A stretch of 64,000 nucleotides of DNA from Nitrospirae bacterium YQR-1 (GCA_039908095.1 JAMOBJ010000004.1:1-64000); one strand, 5' to 3'. Shown: positions 34,664 to 43,011, numbered from the stretch's first letter. Numbers and translations: made by a program. Notes: generated by a model not told the origin, from the letters alone.

Positions 34664-35418
34664 ACAGAGGCAAAATATCCATTTCAGATTATTTTTTTAT
34701 TATTTTTAGCCAAATATTTTTAGTTTATTTTATTATTATGAGCATAATTTATCTGACATTTGTGCCGTTTATAGTACTAATCAGCCTTATTGCAGAGGGC
34801 TGTGGAATAGACGGCTCAGCAAGAAGATTTACCTATATATACAGTAAGTTTTCGATGGCTCTTTTTTGGCCGGTTTTGAGAATTTCGGTTGCCGGCAGGG
34901 AGTTACAGCCGGGGGGGCCTGTTGTATATGTGGTAAATCACCGCTCGGCAGTGGACGCTTACCTTACCGCTGCGTATGCTCATTGCCATACTATAATGTT
35001 TGTAAGGGCATGGCCCTTTAAAATACCGTTCTATGGAACAATCATGCGTTTAAACGGCTACGTTAATTCCGAGGAGATGTCCTTTTTTGAATTTGTTGAA
35101 ACCAAAGGTAAAGAGTTGGTTAGCCGTAATGTGTCAATGCTTATTTTTCCGGAGGGACACAGATCCCCGGACAATAAACTCCACCGTTTTCACTCAGGCG
35201 CTTTCTCTTTGTCATGCAGCCTCAATATTCCTGTTGTACCGGTGTGTATAACGGGCTCGGAGAGATGTCTCTCAAAACAAAGGCCGTATTTGTTTCCGGC
35301 TAAGATACACATAGAGATTTTGCCCCCGGTATTTAATGACGCCTTTACCGGGCAGTTTAGGGAATATGAAATGAAAAAACATGTCTTTAATCTGATGAAA
35401 AATAAACTTGGAGAGTGA
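34660..35418 (+). CDS. Membrane 1-acyl-glycerophosphate acyltransferase-like (PlsC family)
   Basis: 252 residues. N-terminal membrane helix (about 12-45). The acyltransferase motif I H94-x4-D99 (NHRSAVDAYL) and motif III FPEGHRSPD (about 163-171), plus the PVVPVCITGSE block, define the LPLAT family. It would move an acyl group from ACP (or CoA) onto a lipid or glycan acceptor; aryl-polyene clusters carry a comparable acyltransferase. ATGA overlaps on both sides. Confidence 0.85.
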   Translation: MNRGKISISDYFFIIFSQIFLVYFIIMSIIYLTFVPFIVLISLIAEGCGIDGSARRFTYIYSKFSMALFWPVLRISVAGRELQPGGPVVYVVNHRSAVDAYLTAAYAHCHTIMFVRAWPFKIPFYGTIMRLNGYVNSEEMSFFEFVETKGKELVSRNVSMLIFPEGHRSPDNKLHRFHSGAFSLSCSLNIPVVPVCITGSERCLSKQRPYLFPAKIHIEILPPVFNDAFTGQFREYEMKKHVFNLMKNKLGE

Positions 35419-36764
35419 TGAATAACAAGCATCTTATGCCGGTACTGCCCCAATGTGAGGCTGAAATGTGGAGAGGGCTTGCCTTTGAATCACCTGAAAT
35501 GATTGAGCGGGTACAAACGGAGATTTTTTTAAAGCACCTGAAATATTGCGCTCTTAACTCTCCTTTCTACCGGAAAACGTTTAAACAACACAGTACACAA
35601 TGGCAATCGGTCAGTTCACTCTCTGAAATAAAAAACCTGCCCTTTACAGATAAGGGCGATTTAGATACCTGTTGCAGTGAGTTTTTATCTGTGCCGCCGG
35701 AGGAAATAGCGGATGTATGCCTGAGCTCGGCAACTACCTCCTCAACACCTGCACAGCTGCTTCAGACCAAAGGCGATTTATCCCGTCTGGCGTATAATGA
35801 GGAGATTGCATTTGAAACAGCGGGAGTTGAGAAAGGACAGACGATGGTTGTGGGGGCTGCGTTAGACCGTTGTTTTATGGCGGGGCTTGCTTATTTTCTG
35901 GGTGCAGTTAAGTTAGGCAACAGAGTAATCCGCTCAGGCGCTTCAAGCCCTGCCCAGCTATGGGAATTGATAAAGCTGACAAGGCCGCAGACAGTGGTAG
36001 GGGTGCCGTCGCTGTTAAGACGCTGTGCCCTTGAGGCCGAAAGAAACGGCGGACAGCCCCGCAGTGCCGGTGTGAAACGTATCATTGGAATTGGAGAGTC
36101 TATCCGTAACAGTGCTCTTGAGCCCCTACCGCATATAGTTGAGTTAGAGGCATTGTGCAGCGCAAGGGTATTGTCAACCTACGCTTCCACTGAAATGGCC
36201 ACATCCTTCTGTGAGTGTCAGGAGCAAAAAGGCGGCCATATAATACCGGAGCTGATAGTAGTGGAAATAGTTGACAAGGATGGTAATGTTTTACCTCCCG
36301 GGCGGACAGGTGAGATTGTAGCTACTCCATTGGGAGTGGAGGGTATGCCGCTTTTGCGTTATAAGACAGGGGATATATCGTTTTTAATCAGTGAAAAGTG
36401 CGGCTGTGGCCGCAATACCATGCGTATGGCACCGGTGTTGGGACGTAAGAACCAAATGCTTAAATTTAAGGGTACGAGAGTCTATCCGGAGACATTTCTC
36501 CATGCCGTACAGTCTGTGGAGGCGGTGGCGGGAGGCTTCGTGGAGGCGCATTTAAACGACGACGGAACAGACCATGTCATCTTATGTGTAGCGCTGCATC
36601 AGAAGCTCACGGATATGCGTATAATACGTGAAAAAGTACAGGCCGTGGCCAGGGTGACGCCTGAGATTAAGATATTAACCACAGAGGAGTTTGAAGCACG
36701 TACCACAGTGCCCGGTAAACGGAAACGCATATTGTTTTTTGACCTCAGGAGCAATGCAACATGA
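35415..36764 (+). CDS. Adenylate-forming ligase, phenylacetate-CoA ligase (PaaK)-like
   Basis: 449 residues. Layout of the PaaK group: the short FYRKTFK opening, the P-loop SSATTSSTP (104-112) where PaaK has SSGTTG-(K/S)-P, YASTEMATSFCECQ (A5 region), GRTGEIVATPLGVEGMPLLRY with KTGD (A7), and a Cys pair CGCGRN near position 330. A final Lys-containing C-terminal domain (GKRKR) is present. It should activate an acyl group as an AMP ester and load CoA or ACP. The Gly-to-Ala and Gly-to-Ser changes in the P-loop are unusual, so activity needs checking. Overlaps both neighbours by four bases. Confidence 0.75.
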   Translation: MMNNKHLMPVLPQCEAEMWRGLAFESPEMIERVQTEIFLKHLKYCALNSPFYRKTFKQHSTQWQSVSSLSEIKNLPFTDKGDLDTCCSEFLSVPPEEIADVCLSSATTSSTPAQLLQTKGDLSRLAYNEEIAFETAGVEKGQTMVVGAALDRCFMAGLAYFLGAVKLGNRVIRSGASSPAQLWELIKLTRPQTVVGVPSLLRRCALEAERNGGQPRSAGVKRIIGIGESIRNSALEPLPHIVELEALCSARVLSTYASTEMATSFCECQEQKGGHIIPELIVVEIVDKDGNVLPPGRTGEIVATPLGVEGMPLLRYKTGDISFLISEKCGCGRNTMRMAPVLGRKNQMLKFKGTRVYPETFLHAVQSVEAVAGGFVEAHLNDDGTDHVILCVALHQKLTDMRIIREKVQAVARVTPEIKILTTEEFEARTTVPGKRKRILFFDLRSNAT

Positions 36765-37651
36765 CCCTAAAGAGCCACAGAAGGAAAATAGAAGACTACC
36801 TGCCACACCGTGATGCTATGCTCCTTATAGATGAGCTCTTATATGTACAAACTGATACGGGAGGCGCCTCCGTTGTAATCAAAGAGGATAATATCTTTTA
36901 TGCTTCCGATGAGGGATTAAATCCGGCGGCATATGTTGAGCTTATAGCCCAGACAGCCGCCGCCTATACAGGCTATGACGACAGACAAAAAAATAAACCT
37001 GTGAGGTCGGGCTTTTTAACGGGGGTTAAGGACTTTCAGGTAACGGCTGAAAGCAGAGCCGGCGATACTCTTTGCATAGATATAATGCGTAGTCTTGACA
37101 TGAAAAATGCCACAGTGCTTGAGGGACTAATAAAACACTCAGACGGCAGGGTGTGTGCTAAGGGCACCTTAACTCTGTGGATACTGGATCAACCGCTTGA
37201 GCCGCCGGTTTTAAGCGGACAATCCCCCTTTTCTGATGTAACCGGCAAAAGGGAGGCTCTGCTGGATGAACTTAAAGGCGGGGGCAGCCGGGTGGAAAAT
37301 TATATTTTTGAGCATACACTCATAAATGTCAGGGGCAAGGACACTTTGGTTATGTGCATTCCTTTTAATTCAGGGTTTATGGGGTTTGCCGGCCATTTCC
37401 CGCAGGCGCCTGTTTTGCCGGGAGTTGTGGTGCTTCAGAGCGCCCTTGCGGCGGCGGAGATACTAACGGATAAGCATTTGAGGCTGGAAACAATAGAGAA
37501 AGCAAAATTTATGGGCGTTGTACTGCCTGAGCAGCCCCTCATATGTGAATGTAAAGTGACAGACAAGGGGGAACAAAAAATGTGCAATGCAGCATTTACA
37601 GTAAACAATAGAAAAGTGGCATCTGCACTGTTTAGCGTGAGGGAGGCCTGA
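36761..37651 (+). CDS. Double-hotdog 3-hydroxyacyl-ACP dehydratase (FabZ/FabA-like)
   Basis: 296 residues with two hotdog halves. The first (about 1-145) has the polyene-type motif YLPHRDAMLLIDEL with its His and AYVELIAQTAAAYTG with its Glu, the catalytic pair of dehydratases found in aryl-polyene clusters. The second (about 160-296) has FAGHFPQAPVLPGVVVLQSAL: the FabZ His is kept but the usual Glu of the central helix is replaced by Gln, so this half may be structural. Removes water from 3-hydroxyacyl-ACP. The two-domain form suggests one protein covers the two-subunit arrangement seen elsewhere. Confidence 0.8.
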   Translation: MTLKSHRRKIEDYLPHRDAMLLIDELLYVQTDTGGASVVIKEDNIFYASDEGLNPAAYVELIAQTAAAYTGYDDRQKNKPVRSGFLTGVKDFQVTAESRAGDTLCIDIMRSLDMKNATVLEGLIKHSDGRVCAKGTLTLWILDQPLEPPVLSGQSPFSDVTGKREALLDELKGGGSRVENYIFEHTLINVRGKDTLVMCIPFNSGFMGFAGHFPQAPVLPGVVVLQSALAAAEILTDKHLRLETIEKAKFMGVVLPEQPLICECKVTDKGEQKMCNAAFTVNNRKVASALFSVREA

Positions 37652-38127
37652 TGAGCAACCGCAGGGGCAAGGCATACTTTGAAACATCCCCTGCCGCCCC
37701 GCCGCCTCTGACTGTAGAAACTCAACGTGTGGCACGTTTTGAAGAGGTTGACTCCTTGCATGTCGTATGGCATGGCCGTTATCCCAGTTATTTTGAAGAC
37801 GGCAGAGCCGCTTTCGGCGGAAAATATTCCTTTGGATACATGGATATGTATAACGCAGGCTTTCTGGCGCCAATCTATCAATTACATTTTGATTATCACA
37901 CGCCGATTGTCTTTCCTGAGGAGTTTAGAATAATCACCAGGGCAATCTGGTCAGATGCGGCACGGTTGAATTTTGAATATGAACTCAGAGGGCCGGCGGA
38001 AAGATTAATTGCTACAGGATACTCCGTACAGCTTCTGACTGACCTTAACTTCAATCTCCTTGTGTTAATACCTCAGTATCTGGAGAGGTTTCGCAATTTA
38101 TGGAAAGAGGGTAAGCTTCATGGCTAA
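37651..38127 (+). CDS. Acyl-CoA/ACP thioesterase, 4HBT (YbgC/FadM-like)
   Basis: 158 residues, single hotdog. RFEEVDSLHVVWHGRYPSYF contains the Asp/His/Tyr constellation of 4-hydroxybenzoyl-CoA thioesterase relatives. The sequence continues FEDGRAAFG and FDYHTPIVFPEEF. Releases or edits the acyl chain of the cluster. Start overlaps the dehydratase stop by one base; eight-base overlap with KS 3 follows. Confidence 0.85.
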   Translation: MSNRRGKAYFETSPAAPPPLTVETQRVARFEEVDSLHVVWHGRYPSYFEDGRAAFGGKYSFGYMDMYNAGFLAPIYQLHFDYHTPIVFPEEFRIITRAIWSDAARLNFEYELRGPAERLIATGYSVQLLTDLNFNLLVLIPQYLERFRNLWKEGKLHG

Positions 38128-39229
38128 AGTCTTCATAAAGCAGGCGGCTGCGTTTACTTCCCTGGGTGAGAACCTTGATGATACTTTCGATGCACTGTGT
38201 TTGGGAAAAACCGCAATAGCGCCGGTTAAGAGATTCAGTACCGTGCACATGGAGGGCACGGATGCAGCCATTATACCTTCATTAGACATGAGTGATTCAA
38301 ATAAGATAATTACGCTTTTGTCAAAGTTACTACCACAGCTGAATGATTTGTCACCGGATACGTTTGTCATCTGGACAGGGATAAAGGGCGGGGTGGAGCA
38401 GATAGAAAGACAAGCCGGAGGGCTTGCACGGTTAAGTGAGAAATGGGCCTCGGATTACCGTAAGTGGATAGCGGAGGTGTTGTCCCTCAACGGCACAGGG
38501 ATGGAAATAAACGCTGCGTGTGTTTCTTCAACGGTGGGTATCTCTGTGGGGGCGGAGCTAATTGAACGTGGGCAGTGTAGGAGTGTTTTAGTTGTCGGCG
38601 CCGACTGGGTAAGCCGTTTTACATTTTCAGGGTTTGCATCTCTGAGGGCATTAACAAAAACGGTTTGCCGCCCTTTTGATATAAACAGAGACGGGTTGGC
38701 AATAGGTGAGGCGGCGGCGGCGGTGCACTTGACAGACCGGCAGGGCAGTGGTGAGAATTTGCCTGAGCTTATAGGCTCAGGGATTGCTAATGACGCCAAC
38801 CACATAACGGGGCCCTCAAGGGACGGTGCCGGCCTGACTTCGGCTATACATGCTGCACTGAAACAGGCCTCCCTGAGCCCTGTGGATATCGGCGCATTCT
38901 GTGCCCACGGCACAGCTACCAGGTATAATGATGACATGGAGCTTACAGCCCTTGAGAGAGTTTTTGATAAGAGACGTTTCCCTGTGTTTTCGGTAAAAGG
39001 AGCGCTTGGACACACTCTGGGCGCAGCAGGAGTTTTGGAGACGGCAATTTGCCTGAAGGCACTTTCCTTGCATACCATACCGCCCACCTGTGGATGTAAA
39101 AATCCTGAGCAGCGGGCCTCAGACAGAGCCGGAGACTATAAGCAGGAGTTTAAAGGCTGCAACATACTAACAACAAACTCAGGATTTGGCGGCATAAATG
39201 CCGCACTAATTATAAGGGCTCCTGAGTGA
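38120..39229 (+). CDS. Beta-ketoacyl-ACP synthase-like protein (KS 3)
   Basis: 369 residues, some 40 shorter than KS 1 and KS 2. The triad is still complete: Cys134 in NAACVSSTVG, His263 in CAHGTATRYND and His298 in GALGHTLGAAGV, with SGFGGINAA near the end. The N-terminal third is shortened and diverged from FabF. Such reduced ketosynthases are typical of polyene and aryl-polyene clusters, where they pair with a catalytically silent subunit. The adjacent 39226 gene would be that partner. Overlaps both neighbours. Confidence 0.85.
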   Translation: MAKVFIKQAAAFTSLGENLDDTFDALCLGKTAIAPVKRFSTVHMEGTDAAIIPSLDMSDSNKIITLLSKLLPQLNDLSPDTFVIWTGIKGGVEQIERQAGGLARLSEKWASDYRKWIAEVLSLNGTGMEINAACVSSTVGISVGAELIERGQCRSVLVVGADWVSRFTFSGFASLRALTKTVCRPFDINRDGLAIGEAAAAVHLTDRQGSGENLPELIGSGIANDANHITGPSRDGAGLTSAIHAALKQASLSPVDIGAFCAHGTATRYNDDMELTALERVFDKRRFPVFSVKGALGHTLGAAGVLETAICLKALSLHTIPPTCGCKNPEQRASDRAGDYKQEFKGCNILTTNSGFGGINAALIIRAPE

Positions 39230-39942
39230 ATATAAGAGTTTCAGGCGGCGGCTTTGTGACAGCCAACGGTTTTGGTAAATTAAACGATACGCTGCCGCTG
39301 CCGCTGAAAAAGGGTACTGTGGAGATGCCGGCAGTTGAGCAATTATTTGCAAAGACCGGAATGCCCGCCCGTTTCGGACGTTTTGATAGTTTCACCAAGA
39401 TGGGCTTTGCGGGGGCTGCACTTGCCCTGGATGATGCCGGCTACAGGGCGGATAAAGGCAGCATTTGCGGCATGATTGTCGCATCATTCTATGATACTGT
39501 AAACACCGATAAGGCTTACTACGAGACAACATTGGAACAGGATGGTTTTTTGAGCAGTCCTAATCTTTTTTCATATACCCTTCCGGTGATTATACTGGGT
39601 GAGTGCTGCATTGTTTTTTCTATAACCGGACCGGCTTTTTGTGTGGGTAATGAAAGGGGGCGTGAGGGACTTACAGCATTAAAGAACGCAGTGAGGTTAA
39701 TTGAATCAGGCAAGGCCGCTCAGATGCTTGTCGGATGGGTAGATGATCCGCCACAGGAGACGGATGACCCGCCGGTTTCGATTTTTGTTTTTCTTGAGGG
39801 AAATGTTGGTGACACTGACTCGAAAATTATCATGCACGATTGGGGATGTTTGAGCAATGGACTTAACACGGAGATAACATCTATTATGGACCTCTTTAAA
39901 GGGGAAACGTCAAGGAGCTTTAGACGAAGCCAACAAAGTTAA
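39226..39942 (+). CDS. Ketosynthase-like N-terminal domain protein (chain-length-factor-like), 3' end altered by a repeat
   Basis: 238 residues from an ATG-less overlap start (GTG/ATG region at the KS 3 stop). The fold markers are ketosynthase-like (FGRFDSFTKMGFAGAALALDDAG, LPVIILGECCIVFSITGPAF, AVRLIESGKAAQMLVGWVDD) but the canonical Cys motif and both His motifs are absent, as in 'beta-ketoacyl synthase N-terminal-like' proteins (~240 residues) of aryl-polyene loci. The last ~16 residues (DLFKGETSRSFRRSQQS) are encoded by the R1 repeat F, so the natural C-terminus has been replaced. Whether the protein still pairs with KS 3 is unknown. Confidence 0.7.
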   Translation: MNIRVSGGGFVTANGFGKLNDTLPLPLKKGTVEMPAVEQLFAKTGMPARFGRFDSFTKMGFAGAALALDDAGYRADKGSICGMIVASFYDTVNTDKAYYETTLEQDGFLSSPNLFSYTLPVIILGECCIVFSITGPAFCVGNERGREGLTALKNAVRLIESGKAAQMLVGWVDDPPQETDDPPVSIFVFLEGNVGDTDSKIIMHDWGCLSNGLNTEITSIMDLFKGETSRSFRRSQQS

Positions 39943-39964
39943 TCGAATAAATGCAACTTGGTAT
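39891..39964. repeat. MITE-like repeat family R1, right-half copy F
   Basis: From CCTCTTTAAAGGGGAAACGT to GCAACTTGGTAT. Only the right half is present; the left half would have been inside the ketosynthase-like gene. It contains that gene's last codons and stop, and separates the ketosynthase block from the radical SAM pair. Confidence 0.8.
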
Positions 39965-40005
39965 TAGGAGGAGTTTCTCGGAAAGAGGATACGGAGGTAT
40001 ATAAC

Positions 40006-41262
40006 GTGAAGATGAAACTAATATATCCAAAGTGGCGTAAGCTGCTAAGACAGTCGCCTTTTCATCTGCCGCCGCACGGGCCTGTGGTTTTTGCGGCAAC
40101 ACTTCCGGATTGGGTTGAAGTGGAATTTGTTGATGACAATGTTGATGAACTTACATTTGATGACAACACGGATGTAGCCGCCCTTTCGATTATGCTTACA
40201 GCACAACTGCCCCGTGCATTTGCTATTGCTGAGGTTTACCGCAACAGAGGAATTCCAGTTATTGCCGGGGGCATAGCCGCCGCTTTGCACAGTGAGGAGC
40301 TGTCAAAGCATGTTGATGCGGTTTTTATTGGTGAGGCGGAGGGCAGAATGGAGGCAGTGCTGAATGATTTAAAGAATAACCATCTGAAAAGGACCTATAA
40401 CTACTTGCACAATCCACCGGATATTGCATTGGTAGGGCCGGCAAGGAGAGAGATTTTAAACCGCAGCAGGTATCAGTACCGGGGGCTGCCCATGGTTGAC
40501 CTTTTCCATGCCTCCCGCGGCTGCAAATTCAGTTGTTTTCCCTGCTGCACCGGTTATCTGGGTGGTAAGGTCTTCAGGCCCCGTCCTCTCAGGCGTGTGG
40601 TGGAGGAGCTTGAGCAGATAGACAATACCCGGTTGTTTCTTGTGGATAACTCACTGGCACAGGATGACGCATGGGAGGAGGAGTTGTTTAAGGCTATGGC
40701 TCCATTAAAGAAAAAATGGGTAAGCCATCCAATCAAGGATACCGATAAACTTCTGGGGCTGGCCTATGAGGCCGGTGCATGGTACGTGTATCAGGCGGTG
40801 GTGGATACCTCGGACACTATCAGAAAGCGGATAAAACACTACCACGATTATGGTATCAAGGTGGAGGGAACGATTATTCTGGGCACTGATGAGCACACCT
40901 TTGACGGGATAAAGCGTTTGGTGGATTTTCTTTTGGAAATTAATATCGATTTAGCGGAATTCACAGTTCTTACGCCTTTTATGCACTCCCCTGTAAGGGA
41001 ACAGTTCATTAAACAGGGCAGACTGCTCCACAATGGCTGGGATGATTACACCTGTGACAGGGTAGTGTTCAAGCCTAAGAGTATGTCTGTTGATGAGCTG
41101 GAGGCGGCGTATCACTACGCCTGGGACACATTTCACAGGGAAAAGTCTCAGGAAGTTCGTATGGGTGCGCTATTTTTTGATGTAATCGCCCGTGAGGTTA
41201 AAGACGGAACTTATAAGCCGGTTGACCATATTAGAAAGTCTGACAGGCCGGGTCAAACTTAA
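40006..41262 (+). CDS. Radical SAM enzyme with B12-binding-like N-terminal domain (1)
   Basis: About 418 residues from GTG 40006 (AGGTATATAAC before it, GGAGG just upstream); a TTG at 39958 would start inside the R1 repeat. Rossmann-like N-terminal ~125 residues in the position of a cobalamin-binding domain (IPVIAGGIAAALHSEELSKH, then VFIGEAEG), without a clear DxHxxG. The radical SAM core has C173-x3-C177-x2-C180 (CKFSCFPC). Similar to class B/C-type enzymes that methylate, cyclise or rearrange hydrophobic chains. It and the next gene end the polyene/ladderane-like operon; they have zero spacing. Confidence 0.8.
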   Translation: MKMKLIYPKWRKLLRQSPFHLPPHGPVVFAATLPDWVEVEFVDDNVDELTFDDNTDVAALSIMLTAQLPRAFAIAEVYRNRGIPVIAGGIAAALHSEELSKHVDAVFIGEAEGRMEAVLNDLKNNHLKRTYNYLHNPPDIALVGPARREILNRSRYQYRGLPMVDLFHASRGCKFSCFPCCTGYLGGKVFRPRPLRRVVEELEQIDNTRLFLVDNSLAQDDAWEEELFKAMAPLKKKWVSHPIKDTDKLLGLAYEAGAWYVYQAVVDTSDTIRKRIKHYHDYGIKVEGTIILGTDEHTFDGIKRLVDFLLEINIDLAEFTVLTPFMHSPVREQFIKQGRLLHNGWDDYTCDRVVFKPKSMSVDELEAAYHYAWDTFHREKSQEVRMGALFFDVIAREVKDGTYKPVDHIRKSDRPGQT

Positions 41263-42609
41263 GTGGCAAGAGTACTCTTAATTTCATGTAATACAACAGT
41301 TGAGCCGTATCCGGTGTATCCATTGGGAATGGCCATGATTGCCGGAGCTTTAACCGCAGCCGGACACACGGTAGCAGAGTATGACATGCTGGCCTCTCCA
41401 CAGTTGGGCTACAACTTAGAGGATATGTGCAGGGACTTCAACCCTGAGATTACAGGGCTTTCTATCCGTAACATTGATAATCTTAACTATGCAAAACCTG
41501 AGTCTTATCTTGAGCAGTACAAAAGAGTGGTTGAAACATTGCATGGGATAAGTTCGGCCCCTGTGGTTATGGGCGGCGCCGGGTTTTCACTGTTTCCTTC
41601 TGCACTGATGGAGAGCTGCGGGGCTGATTACGGTGTAGTTGGGCAGGGAGAGATACTGTTTGTTGAGCTGGTGGCAAGGCTTACCAATGGTCGGCGGCCT
41701 GCTCAAAAATTGTTTTACAGCACAGGGGGCGGGCACTCTGAAAGCTGTAGCTTCTCTTATCGAAATAGTGAATTGTCGGGGTTTTATCTAAAGCACGGAG
41801 GTATGCTTAATTTATTTACAAAGCGAGGCTGCCCAATGAAATGTGCCTACTGCTCCTACCCCTTGCTGGAGGGCTCAACGTATCGTTTCAGGACGGCGGT
41901 TGATGTGGTTGATGAGATTGAAGCACTCCGTGATAATTTTAACATGGATTATTATGCTATCGCAGATTCCGTGTTTAATGATGTGGATGGTAACTACTTA
42001 AACATTGCAAGGGAGCTGATAAGGCGTAAAATAGATATTCCCTTTACGGCATTTTTAAGGCCGCAGGGGTTTAGCTCAAGGGATGTTGAGCTGCTGAAGA
42101 GGGCAGGTCTAAAGACAGTTGAGTTTGGAACAGACGCCTCTACGGACACTACGCTTATGGCTTTAAAGAAGGGTTTTACATGGAAAGAGGTTCTTTTAAC
42201 TAATGAACTTTTTGCCGGTAACTCTGTGGCGGTTAATCACTTTATTATTTTTGGCGGCCCTGGTGAGACAACAGAAACATTTAAACAGGGACTGCAAAAT
42301 GTACAGCAGATTGAACATGCTGTAGTAATGGCCAACATCGGTTTTCGTATAATTCCTGATACATATATACACGGGCTTGCTATCCGGGAAAATAGGCTAA
42401 GTAAAGAGAATAATCTGACAGAGCCTGTGTATTATTTTTCACCTTATATTGACCCTGCACATATTGACAGGGAACTAAGGGAATCTTTTGCTTTGTGCAG
42501 GGAGCGGGTCTATCCTGTTGGTTCTCAGGATTTGGATAAAGTAAAAATCTTTCATCAAATGGGGCATCGCGGCCCTATTTGGGACTATTTGTTAAAACGG
42601 AAGCGTTAA
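41263..42609 (+). CDS. Radical SAM enzyme with B12-binding domain (2)
   Basis: 448 residues from GTG immediately after the first radical SAM gene. The N-terminal domain is a B12-binding Rossmann fold (PVYPLGMAMIAGALTAAGHT, APVVMGGAGFSLFPSALMES, YGVVGQGE), again without the base-on His motif. The core motif is C190-x3-C194-x2-C197 (RGCPMKCAYCSYP), followed by a DSVFN segment and a GGPGETTETF SAM-binding stretch. HopPQ/BchE-type overall. In ladderane-candidate clusters such enzymes are the favoured catalysts of ring formation; that is a hypothesis from the literature, not shown here. Confidence 0.85.
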   Translation: MARVLLISCNTTVEPYPVYPLGMAMIAGALTAAGHTVAEYDMLASPQLGYNLEDMCRDFNPEITGLSIRNIDNLNYAKPESYLEQYKRVVETLHGISSAPVVMGGAGFSLFPSALMESCGADYGVVGQGEILFVELVARLTNGRRPAQKLFYSTGGGHSESCSFSYRNSELSGFYLKHGGMLNLFTKRGCPMKCAYCSYPLLEGSTYRFRTAVDVVDEIEALRDNFNMDYYAIADSVFNDVDGNYLNIARELIRRKIDIPFTAFLRPQGFSSRDVELLKRAGLKTVEFGTDASTDTTLMALKKGFTWKEVLLTNELFAGNSVAVNHFIIFGGPGETTETFKQGLQNVQQIEHAVVMANIGFRIIPDTYIHGLAIRENRLSKENNLTEPVYYFSPYIDPAHIDRELRESFALCRERVYPVGSQDLDKVKIFHQMGHRGPIWDYLLKRKR

Positions 42610-42612
42610 TTT

Positions 42613-42684
42613 ATACCAATTCTAATTCAAAAGTAAACGCCGGCTCCCAGCCGCCTCGTTACCCTTTTGACTGCTGCTTGGTAT
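42613..42684. repeat. MITE-like repeat family R1, shortened copy G
   Basis: ATACCAATTCTAATTCAAAA to GACTGCTGCTTGGTAT, centre deleted. Directly abutted by repeat R2 at 42685, so one element may have inserted at the end of the other. Confidence 0.75.
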
Positions 42685-42875
42685 TATAGCGAAAACCATA
42701 ATTCCGTTCATTATTTTTAGTGGTTGAGATTGCCACGTCGCTATCGCTCCTCGCAATGACGAATAAAAAAACACAGTAAAAACAGCTATATGCCGTCATT
42801 GCGAACCCCCGCAGGGGGTGTGGCAATCTCTTCTTTAATAAATTCAATAAGAACATACTTTTGCTTTTTGCTATA
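42685..42875. repeat. Repeat R2, 191-bp element, copy 1
   Basis: Identical, as far as I can read it, to 49623-49813. Ends are TATAGCGAAAA and TTTTTGCTATA, giving ~11-base terminal inverted repeats with TA at the edges. Inside, GAGATTGCCAC (42725-42735) and GTGGCAATCTC (42820-42830) form a long hairpin with CGCAATGAC/GTCATTGCG. It is a non-coding MITE-like element; minus-strand frames across it are artefacts. Confidence 0.85.
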
Positions 42876-43011
42876 GAATTGGAATTATACTTCCGGCTGC
42901 AAATCAGTATAACAAACCAAAGTGCAATTATTGCATTTAAACATGCAAAATTCTGTATTCAATATAAGCTTAAGGTATTATAAGATATTGATATTTAAGT
43001 ATTTTACCTCC
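42876..43011. other. AT-rich upstream region of the DUF1104 gene
   Basis: No gene seen. It could hold an upstream activator site for the sigma-54 promoter at 43012; a TGCAATTATTGCA palindrome is present at about 42924-42936. Confidence 0.35.

Noticed and set aside
38455..39087. 210-residue minus-strand frame opposite KS 3
   Set aside because: KS 3 on the plus strand has its full catalytic triad and sits in an overlapping operon; the antisense frame has no features.
29194..42609. Carotenoid biosynthesis cluster because of the CrtI-like gene
   Set aside because: No crtB, crtE, crtY or other isoprenoid genes are present, while all neighbours are ACP-dependent fatty-acid enzymes.
42659..42856. 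Minus-strand reading frame across repeat R2 (and the similar one at 49492-49827)
   Set aside because: Both frames are simply R2 translated; the element has hairpins and terminal repeats, no ribosome-binding site, and the same peptide occurs only because the DNA is duplicated.
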